Notes under the pieces: model-generated
What the model was told of the DNA's origin: nothing
Seen by the model: only the letters and a program-made list of their open reading frames with translations
Databases searched by the model: none
Made by a program: the position numbers and the translations under genes
Source of the DNA: JAKEHA01 sp964560355
GTDB lineage: Bacteria; Krumholzibacteriota; Krumholzibacteriia; WVZY01; JAKEHA01
NCBI GenBank assembly: GCA_964560355.1
Contig: CAZLLI010000033.1
Span: 1-28,729, forward strand
DNA length: 28,729 nucleotides
Reading direction: 5' to 3'
In this document: piece after piece, positions 1 through 6,193 of the stretch
Position numbering within the stretch: the stretch's first letter is position 1
Layout: each line of letters begins with the position of its first letter

Positions 1-704
1 TGCACGAAGGCCTGAACCACATCGCCTTCGAGAATCACGGCTCGATGATCCACGAGTGCATGTTCATTCGCTTGTCCGACGGGGTGACCGCGTCGAACTA
101 CATCGCCGCCGTCGATTCCGGCTACGACTTTCCCGAAGGTGCGTACGATTGCTCCGGCGCCGGATTGCTGTCGCCGGGCGAGCGCGTCGAGCTATGGATT
201 CCGCTCGAGCCGGGGCAGTACTTCCTCGGCTGCTGGTTCGCGGATCACATCGGGCGCAAGCCGCCGCGCACCATCGTCGTGCACGGTTCGCCGCGCGTGC
301 CCGTGACGCCGCCGCGCGAGGACGCGACCCTCAAGCTGGTCGACTTTCGCTTCGAATTGAGCAATCCCATCCGGCGCGGCACGCAGACCATTCGCGTGGA
401 GACGGTGGGACCGTCGATGCACGAGATGGACTGCTACCGCCTCGACGGCGGCCGCAGTTTGAAAGACCTGCAGGCGTGGTTCACGAACCACAAGGAAGGC
501 TCGCCCTTCGCCACCTCGATGGGCGGCGTGCTCGACACCCACGACCTCTCGCGTGTGGTTTGGTACCGCCGCGACTTCACCGTCGGTCGCTACGTGTTCT
601 GGTGCGACATGCCCATGATCCAAAAGGGCATCGTTACCGGCGCGGCCGCGCACGCCACCCACGCGCAAGCCGGCATGGTGCTGGAATTCGACGTGTCGAT
701 GTAG
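1..704 (+). CDS. Two-domain cupredoxin-like protein, 5' truncated
   Basis: The frame is open from the window edge, so the N-terminus is missing; the ATG at 45 lies inside an already readable stretch (HEGLNHIAFENHG) and is probably not the start. Two homologous halves are visible. Half 1 has the blocks GSMIHE, LEPGQYFLGCW and ADH. Half 2 has GPSMHEMDCYRL, FTVGRYVFWCDMP and THAQAGM before a terminal strand, EFDV. This resembles a family of small secreted cupredoxin-fold proteins with an N-x-G-x-x-x-HE block and an L-x-P-G-x-Y-x-x-x-C block. In half 2 the His, Cys, His and Met could form a type 1 copper site; half 1 lacks the Met. The likely role is periplasmic electron transfer or copper binding, but that is inference. 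It ends 10 nt before a convergent gene. Confidence 0.6.
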   Translation, partial: HEGLNHIAFENHGSMIHECMFIRLSDGVTASNYIAAVDSGYDFPEGAYDCSGAGLLSPGERVELWIPLEPGQYFLGCWFADHIGRKPPRTIVVHGSPRVPVTPPREDATLKLVDFRFELSNPIRRGTQTIRVETVGPSMHEMDCYRLDGGRSLKDLQAWFTNHKEGSPFATSMGGVLDTHDLSRVVWYRRDFTVGRYVFWCDMPMIQKGIVTGAAAHATHAQAGMVLEFDVSM

Positions 705-714
705 CCGGCGACGC

Positions 715-1182
715 TCATCGTCCGTTGCCCACGGGGTCGCGGTCGCCTTCCTCGATCCCCATGTCTTCGTAGACTTCGGCCAACGCCTCCCGCGCCAGGT
801 GCAGCGCTTTCAATCGGAGGCGGTGCGCCGTCTCCGGGTTGCGCGGACCTTCCACCGGGCTGCCCAGCAACCACGCGAGTGTGATGCGGAGCGCTTCCCA
901 CTTCTTGGGAAACGCACCCGGGAGAAACAACCGGTTCTTCGCCAGCCACTCGTCGCGTTGCTTCAGCAATTGCAGCGTCTCCTCGAACGGTCGTTGAATC
1001 AGCGACTGTTCGATCTCTTTGATGTACTGATACGCCTCCGCGTTCGCCTTGACCTTCTTCTCGGCGATGATCGCGTTCATGCGCGTCCGTCGCGTGATGC
1101 GCAGTTGAAACCACGCCGCGACGAATGCGCCGACGATGGCGATGAAGCCGCCCACGATCGCGGCGATGATGGTGTCCGTCAT
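715..1182 (-). CDS. Small membrane-anchored protein of unknown function
   Basis: This 155-residue protein belongs to no family I recognise. Residues about 5-25 form one hydrophobic helix (IIAAIVGGFIAIVGAFVAAWF). A basic segment (RITRRTR) follows, predicting a cytoplasmic C-terminus, then a long charged, helix-prone region (EKKVKANAEAYQYIKEIEQ and onwards) that could be a coiled coil. The C-terminus is acidic. The layout is like many small single-pass proteins that scaffold at the inner membrane. A GGGAG about 11 nt upstream of the ATG may be the ribosome-binding site. The gene is convergent with the cupredoxin-like gene and divergent from the propeller gene starting at 1461. Confidence 0.6.
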   Translation of the reverse strand: MTDTIIAAIVGGFIAIVGAFVAAWFQLRITRRTRMNAIIAEKKVKANAEAYQYIKEIEQSLIQRPFEETLQLLKQRDEWLAKNRLFLPGAFPKKWEALRITLAWLLGSPVEGPRNPETAHRLRLKALHLAREALAEVYEDMGIEEGDRDPVGNGR

Positions 1183-1460
1183 GCAACCGATCGCTCCCCG
1201 TGGGGACCGTGGCCCCCCGGTCCCTCTCCGCGAAAGAAACCCTCGCTGTGAGATTGCTCATCTTCATAGTTGCGAGTGCGGCGCGTATTCGCAAGACCAG
1301 CTTGGATTTCCGATTGCGGCGTATGACGGCGAGGGGTTCCTCGCCGTACGATCGCGACGGCGGAAATCGTGATCGTACGGTGAGCAAGCTTACAACCGCA
1401 TCGACGCGATACCACTACACTGTTCACAGGAGGCTCGCGCGGAGTCGTGCGAGAGTCGCC
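1183..1460. other. Divergent intergenic region with overlapping inverted repeats
   Basis: This 278-bp stretch separates two divergent starts. It is open in the plus frame, but the likely start of the downstream gene is 1461 because a signal peptide begins there. It contains a perfect 9-bp hairpin (ACGGCGAGG at 1326-1334, loop GGTT, CCTCGCCGT at 1339-1347). It also has a 14-nt inverted repeat (CCGTACGATCGCGA at 1344-1357 and TCGTGATCGTACGG at 1367-1380) with a single G/T discrepancy. The two share 1344-1347. There are further dyads at 1270-1275/1289-1294 (TTGCGA, TCGCAA) and 1203-1209/1218-1224. No U-tract follows, so these look more like operators or leader structures than a terminator. I found no convincing -35/-10 pair. 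Confidence 0.55.
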
Positions 1461-2894
1461 ATGCGAACTGCGCCGATTGCTTTGATTTCCTTGTTCCTCA
1501 CCACGAGCGCTGCGCGCGCCGCCGACGTCATACCCGCGTTTCCGAGCCTCCCCATCTTCGACTCGCCCATCAACATCGAGGACCCCGGCGACGGCACCGA
1601 CCGTCTCTTCGTCGTCGAGCGCGACGGACGCATCTACGTCTTCGCCAACAACCCGTCGGTGTCGCAGCGGTCGCTTTTCCTCGACATTCGTACCCAGGTG
1701 AACTTGGCCGGCGAATGCGGGCTCTTGGGGCTTGCGTTTCATCCCAACTACGAGAACAACCGCTATTTCTATATTTGCTACGTCACGGTGTTGCCGTTCG
1801 AGACCGTCATCGCGCGCGTCACCACCAATGCCGCCAACCCGAATCTCGCCGACCCTTCGTCGCTGCTCCCGATCCTGCGCATCGGTCAGAGCAGCAATTA
1901 TCACAAAGGCGGATGCGTCGCGTTCGGGCCCGATGGGTATCTCTACATTTCTTTGGGTGAAGACACCAACGCACCGAACAGCCAGAATCTGACCAGTCTC
2001 AAGGGCAAGGTACTGCGTATCGACGTCGACAACCCGGGCGGCGGCCTGCAGTACGGCATTCCGCCCGACAATCCGTTCGCCGGCAACGGCAGCGGTTATC
2101 GCGAGGAGATCTACGCGTTCGGATTCCGCAATCCGTGGCGATTCGGCTTCGACATGGATACCGGAAAGCTGTGGCTCGGCGACGTGGGACAAAACACGTG
2201 GGAAGAAGTCGACGTGCTTCGCAAGGGACGCAACTTCGGGTGGCCGCGCATGGAGGGCAAAGTGTGCTATCCGATCGGGTCGCCGTGCGACACCATCGGG
2301 CTCAATGCCGTCATCCCCATCGCCGTCTACGACCACGGCGCCGGCAGCGCGTCGATCACCGGCGGCCGCGTGTACCGGGGCCCGTCGGTACCGAGCCTGT
2401 ACGGACGCTACCTGTACGCGGATTATATCGACGGCTCCATCCGGTCTTTTGACGTCGACCAGAACCCCGCGGTCCCGAGTGTCGTCAAAGACACGAATCT
2501 CAACATCGTGGCCTTCGGCGAGGACGCCAATCGCGAGTTGTACCTCGCCGCGTTCGACGGCGTGATCTATCGCTTCGAAGAAACCGCGACCGCGGTGACG
2601 GCGCGGCCGCCCACGGTGGGATCGCTCGGCGTCGCGCGCCCGAATCCGTTCCGCACCAGTGCCACTCTGGTGTACACGCTCCCCGCCATGGGGCGCGTAC
2701 GCCTCGACGTGTTCGACGTGCGCGGCGCGCACGTCGCCACGTTGGCCGACCAACTCACCCCGCGCGGCGACCACACCGTCGCGTGGAACGGTCGCGACGC
2801 GAACGGCCGCGCCCAACCGAGCGGCATCTACTTCTGCCGCCTGGTCGTGGACGGAGCACCCGCGGGGACGCAACGTATCGTGCTGGTCAAGTGA
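1461..2894 (+). CDS. Secreted PQQ-dependent sugar dehydrogenase-like protein with FlgD-Ig/T9SS-like C-terminus
   Basis: This 477-residue protein begins with a signal peptide (MRTAPIALISLFLTTSAARA). That is why I start it at 1461, with GAGAG 5 nt upstream, rather than at the longer open frame. Residues about 25-375 look like the glucose/sorbosone dehydrogenase (GSDH/Asd) beta-propeller: DGTDRLFVVERDGRIYVF, GLLGLAFHPNY, CVAFGPDGYLYISLGE, GKVLRIDVDNPG, IYAFGFRNPWRFGFD, LWLGDVGQNTWEEVD, GRYLYADYIDG. The last ~90 residues match the FlgD-Ig-like sorting domain of FCB bacteria: ARPNPF, TLVYTLP, VRLDVFDVRGAHVATL, HTVAWNGRDANGR, PSGIYFCRL. The family oxidises sugars in the periplasm or outside the cell using PQQ, although many homologues have no tested substrate. 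The C-terminal domain suggests surface export by a type IX-like route. The stop lies 1 nt from the stop of the convergent esterase gene. Confidence 0.85.
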   Translation: MRTAPIALISLFLTTSAARAADVIPAFPSLPIFDSPINIEDPGDGTDRLFVVERDGRIYVFANNPSVSQRSLFLDIRTQVNLAGECGLLGLAFHPNYENNRYFYICYVTVLPFETVIARVTTNAANPNLADPSSLLPILRIGQSSNYHKGGCVAFGPDGYLYISLGEDTNAPNSQNLTSLKGKVLRIDVDNPGGGLQYGIPPDNPFAGNGSGYREEIYAFGFRNPWRFGFDMDTGKLWLGDVGQNTWEEVDVLRKGRNFGWPRMEGKVCYPIGSPCDTIGLNAVIPIAVYDHGAGSASITGGRVYRGPSVPSLYGRYLYADYIDGSIRSFDVDQNPAVPSVVKDTNLNIVAFGEDANRELYLAAFDGVIYRFEETATAVTARPPTVGSLGVARPNPFRTSATLVYTLPAMGRVRLDVFDVRGAHVATLADQLTPRGDHTVAWNGRDANGRAQPSGIYFCRLVVDGAPAGTQRIVLVK

Positions 2895-2895
2895 G

Positions 2896-3918
2896 CTAGC
2901 GCGCCCGCACAAACGCCGTGACGCGTTCGAGCGCGAGCGCGCCCGCTTCCGTATCCAAATCGAATTGGTACTCGTGCCCGAGCGCGGGAGTGTGATCCGC
3001 AGGGAAGAAGAGCGCGTCGACGGCGACGCCGCGCGCGACGAGCGCGTCCGCGAGCGCCTGCGACTGCGGCGCCAAGGGGTCGGCGTTGCCCACGGAGATG
3101 AACGTGGGCGGAAATCTCGGCGTCACCCAATTGAGCACGCTGAAGGTGGCGATGCGCGGCGCGTCCAGGAAGTCCTTGCGGCCGATGTATGCCCACAACA
3201 CCGTCTTCAAGAACCCTCCGAACGGTCCGTTGAAATTGACGCGCGCGAGGTCATAAGGGCCGCAGAAGAGGATCGTGCCCGCGAGGTGCTCGCGCGCCAG
3301 CGTCGGCTCGATGCCGAGGGCGCGCGCGTACGACGAATCCGTGGTCGCGGCGGCGAGCTGCGCGACGATGTGCGCGCCGCCGGAGTCGCCGGCCAGCACG
3401 ATGCGCGTGGGGTCGACGTGGAGCTTCTTCGCGTGACGCAGGAGATACGCGAGCGCCGCGTTGGTTTGCCGCACCGGCGTGGGGTACTTCGCCTCCGGAG
3501 CGGTCGTGTACTCGACCCCGACCGCGGTGACGCCGCGGCCCGCGAGCACGCGCAAGTAATTCGCGATCTCACCCTTCGACCCCGCGACGAAACCGCCGCC
3601 GTGCACCCACACCACCGTCGTGAGTAGCGTGTCGCTATTCTCGACGCGGTATGGATAGAAGACGTCGAGGTAGGCGTCGTCGCTGGCGGCGTCGTAGCGG
3701 AGGTCGAGCCGCTCCGAGACGCCGGGCGGGACGTGATTCGCCAGCGCGCGCGACGACTTGGCGCCGCCTTCGCCGAACGAATGGCGAATCATGAGCACGC
3801 CCGGCCACGGGCTCACTTGGAACGCGACGAAGACCGCGGCGGCGAAGAGCACGGCGATGCCGAAGGTCCACGCGAAGGCGCGCGTGACTTTATTCGTTCC
3901 GCGGTTCTTCGATCGCAT
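2896..3918 (-). CDS. Membrane-anchored alpha/beta hydrolase (HSL/esterase type)
   Basis: This 340-residue protein starts with a basic segment and one hydrophobic helix (about residues 13-33, AFAWTFGIAVLFAAAVFVAF), so it is a signal-anchored or exported enzyme. The catalytic core shows an HGGG oxyanion-hole motif (H106), the nucleophile elbow GDSGG (S179), an acidic residue in GNADPLAP (D280) and a His in LGHEYQF (H315). This set is typical of carboxylesterases of the hormone-sensitive-lipase/BD-FAE group, which cut ester bonds of lipids or acetylated sugars. The true substrate is unknown. The ATG overlaps the end of the upstream lytic transglycosylase gene by 29 nt, so it is the last cistron of the operon starting at 9142. 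Confidence 0.85.
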   Translation of the reverse strand: MRSKNRGTNKVTRAFAWTFGIAVLFAAAVFVAFQVSPWPGVLMIRHSFGEGGAKSSRALANHVPPGVSERLDLRYDAASDDAYLDVFYPYRVENSDTLLTTVVWVHGGGFVAGSKGEIANYLRVLAGRGVTAVGVEYTTAPEAKYPTPVRQTNAALAYLLRHAKKLHVDPTRIVLAGDSGGAHIVAQLAAATTDSSYARALGIEPTLAREHLAGTILFCGPYDLARVNFNGPFGGFLKTVLWAYIGRKDFLDAPRIATFSVLNWVTPRFPPTFISVGNADPLAPQSQALADALVARGVAVDALFFPADHTPALGHEYQFDLDTEAGALALERVTAFVRAR

Positions 3919-5356
3919 CGCGGGCCTTGCGCTGTTCTTCGGTCATTTCCATGGTGAGCTTGTAGGAGAGGTAGTACTTGAGGATGTTGCGCACGTAGGT
4001 CGTGGTCTCGCGGCCGATCTTCTCCGAGACCACGATCTCGACGTTGTCGAACCACTGATTGGGGTCGAGCCCGCGCTGCTGTGCAATCGTCCGCATCTTG
4101 GCGATGCGGCTCGGGCCCGCGTTGTAGGCCGCGAACGCGAACAGCGTGCGGTTCATCTCGTCGAAGTGGGCGTCGGCGAAGTACTTCGTCATGAGCGTAT
4201 TCATGTACTTGGCGCCGGCGTGGACGTTGGGCTCGGCGATGGTGACGTCGCCCACCTTCATCGACGCGCCGGTGTCGGGCATGAGCTGCATGATGCCGAT
4301 CGCGCCCACCGGGCTGCGCACGCTCTGGTCGAGCTTCGATTCCTGGAAACCCTGCGCCGCCAGCATCAGGGGGTCGAAGCCGTATTGCGCGCCGTACTTC
4401 TCGAACAGCGCGACCGTTTCTTGGAATCGTTTCCAGTCGTTGCGACCGGTGGGATCCTGCAGCCGCTTCACCTGCTTGCTGTACTGAGCGAAGCGATAGG
4501 GGATGGAGCCGCGCTGCTTCTCGAACTTGCTGTAGAACTCGCTCAGTTCCGCCACCAGCTTGGGACTGTTCTTGCGAATCGCCCAGCCGACGCGCCCGCC
4601 CGTGTGTACGGCCGCGTTGGCGTTCACGATCACGTTGGGAAGAATGGACGCCCACATGTTCGCTTTCCAATCGTCCACCACGATTATGTCGACGACACCC
4701 ACGTCGAGCATCTCCATGAGGTCCTCGTCTTCCACCATCTCGGGGACGAAGACGAGCGTGACCGGCGTTCTTCCCTCCTGTTTGAAGCGCGCGTTGAGGT
4801 CGTCGAGGCTCCCGCGGTAGCTGGACGACGCGCGCACGTGCACGGTTTGTCCGGACAGTTCGTCGACCGACGCCATCGGGCCGCGCGCCCTGTTCGTGAG
4901 CACGAGCTCGCTGACCGTCTCCATGTCGGTGGGTGCGATGAAGTCGACCTGGCGCAGGCGCTCGTCGGTGACGGTGAGGTTGCCCGCGGCGATGTCGCCG
5001 ACGCCGGCCGCTACGTCGGGAATCAAGCGATCGCGCGCGGTCGGGACCAGGAGTACGGTGATGGGACGATTGTGGAGCTTGCGGCGGTACTTCTCGTTCA
5101 GGTACTGCTCGAAGTCGCGCACCAACTCGGCGGTGATCCCGCGCTCCTTGCCCTTGTCGTTGAAATAGAGCGTACGGCTGGGAGGAACGAGTACGCGCAC
5201 GACGCGCTTCTCGAGCATGACGTCGAAGTCGCCCGTGCGCGTCTTGAGCGCCGGCGTACCCTTGGAGCCGCGCGTCGCCGCGGCGCCGGCAATCGTCCAC
5301 GCCGCCGTCAGGACGACGGCGGCCAGCACGACGACTCGCGCGGCGCGAACGCCCAT
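3890..5356 (-). CDS. mltF: MltF-like lytic murein transglycosylase
   Basis: This 488-residue exported protein has a signal peptide (MGVRAARVVVLAAVVLTAAW, then AGAAA). Residues about 45-290 are a periplasmic solute-binding domain (SBP_bac_3 type: VLVPPSRTLYFND, GITAELVRDFEQYL, DIAAGNLTVTDERLRQVDF). Residues about 320-450 are an SLT goose-lysozyme-like domain with the catalytic-Glu motif GFQESKLDQ (E339), GAIGIMQLMPDT and FAFAAYNAGPSRI. This order is that of MltF, which cleaves peptidoglycan glycan strands to 1,6-anhydro products. No lipobox Cys is visible, unlike many lytic transglycosylases, so it may be free in the periplasm. The start ATG shares one base with the stop of the upstream M48 gene (TAATG), implying translational coupling. 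A much longer open frame upstream is only the antisense-phase extension. Confidence 0.88.
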   Translation of the reverse strand: MGVRAARVVVLAAVVLTAAWTIAGAAATRGSKGTPALKTRTGDFDVMLEKRVVRVLVPPSRTLYFNDKGKERGITAELVRDFEQYLNEKYRRKLHNRPITVLLVPTARDRLIPDVAAGVGDIAAGNLTVTDERLRQVDFIAPTDMETVSELVLTNRARGPMASVDELSGQTVHVRASSSYRGSLDDLNARFKQEGRTPVTLVFVPEMVEDEDLMEMLDVGVVDIIVVDDWKANMWASILPNVIVNANAAVHTGGRVGWAIRKNSPKLVAELSEFYSKFEKQRGSIPYRFAQYSKQVKRLQDPTGRNDWKRFQETVALFEKYGAQYGFDPLMLAAQGFQESKLDQSVRSPVGAIGIMQLMPDTGASMKVGDVTIAEPNVHAGAKYMNTLMTKYFADAHFDEMNRTLFAFAAYNAGPSRIAKMRTIAQQRGLDPNQWFDNVEIVVSEKIGRETTTYVRNILKYYLSYKLTMEMTEEQRKARDAIEEPRNE

Positions 5357-6180
5357 TACTTCGTCGGCTTGTAGTACGTCATCGCCTCGGGCATCAGCTT
5401 CTTCAAGTTGGCGATGCGCGTCTCGTCCGACGGGTGCGTGCTCAAGATTTCGGGCGGCTTCTGACCGCCGCCGGCGGCCATGCGTTCCCAAAACGGAACC
5501 GCGGCGTTCGGGTCGTATCCCGCCATGGCCATGAAGATCAAGCCGAGGTGGTCGGCTTCGCTCTCCTGCTTGCGGCCGAAGGGAAGCAGCGCGCCGTACT
5601 GCGCGCCGATGCCGAAGGCGGTGGCGGCGAGCTGTTTGGTCTGCGTGGAATTCTTCGCGAGGGCCGCGTCCAGCGTCGCGCCGCCAAATTGCGCGATCAG
5701 TCCCTGGCTCATGCGCTCGTTGCCGTGGCGCGCGACCGCGTGCGCGACTTCGTGCCCCATTACCACCGCGATCCCGGTCTCGTCCTTGCACACCGGCATG
5801 ATGCCCGTATAAAAAGCCACCTTCCCGCCCGGCATGCACCACGCGTTCACCTGATCGCTCTCGATCAAGTTGAACTCCCATTCGTATCCCTGGAGCTGGG
5901 CCATCTGATTCTTGGATTGGAAGTAGGCTTCGACCGCTTTTTGGATGCGCACGCCGCAGCGCTTCACCATGTCGGTCTGGGCCTGGTTGGTCGACAGCTT
6001 GCTGGTCATCAACACGGTGTCGTACGACGTCGACGCCATCGCGATGACTTCGCTCTCGGGAACCAAACTCAGCTGGTGGCGGCCGGTGATGGGGACGGTG
6101 CTGCACGACCACACGAACAAACCCAGCAGGACGCCAAATAGCGCCCAGCGAAACCCACGTTGACGGATGATTGCGGTCAC
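5356..6180 (-). CDS. M48 family metalloprotease, probable lipoprotein (LoiP/YcaL-like)
   Basis: This 274-residue protein starts at a GTG preceded by a strong AGGAGG six bases upstream (complement of 6187-6192). The hydrophobic leader ends in VWSC (C26), an imperfect lipobox that suggests lipid anchoring. The zinc motif HEVAH is at residues 143-147, with a distal Glu in RKQESEADHLGL and the C-terminal LSTHPSDETRIANLKKLMP typical of the M48 LoiP/YcaL/BepA group. These are envelope quality-control proteases that degrade or refold outer-membrane proteins. The gene starts 13 nt after the stop of the M28 peptidase gene and its stop overlaps the start of the lytic transglycosylase gene. It is the second gene of the operon. 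Confidence 0.9.
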   Translation of the reverse strand: MTAIIRQRGFRWALFGVLLGLFVWSCSTVPITGRHQLSLVPESEVIAMASTSYDTVLMTSKLSTNQAQTDMVKRCGVRIQKAVEAYFQSKNQMAQLQGYEWEFNLIESDQVNAWCMPGGKVAFYTGIMPVCKDETGIAVVMGHEVAHAVARHGNERMSQGLIAQFGGATLDAALAKNSTQTKQLAATAFGIGAQYGALLPFGRKQESEADHLGLIFMAMAGYDPNAAVPFWERMAAGGGQKPPEILSTHPSDETRIANLKKLMPEAMTYYKPTK

Positions 6181-6186
6181 AGTGAT

Positions 6187-6192
6187 CCTCCT
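6187..6192 (-). promoter_or_regulatory. Strong Shine-Dalgarno AGGAGG for the M48 gene
   Basis: The complement of CCTCCT reads AGGAGG and ends 6 nt before the GTG at 6180. This supports the GTG over later in-frame start codons. It lies in the 13-nt gap after the M28 peptidase gene. Confidence 0.8.
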
Positions 6193-6193
6193 C

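Noticed and set aside
1179..2912. Long minus-strand open frame opposite the propeller gene
   Set aside because: Low-complexity acidic/basic composition and no recognisable fold; the plus strand has a signal peptide and propeller motifs.
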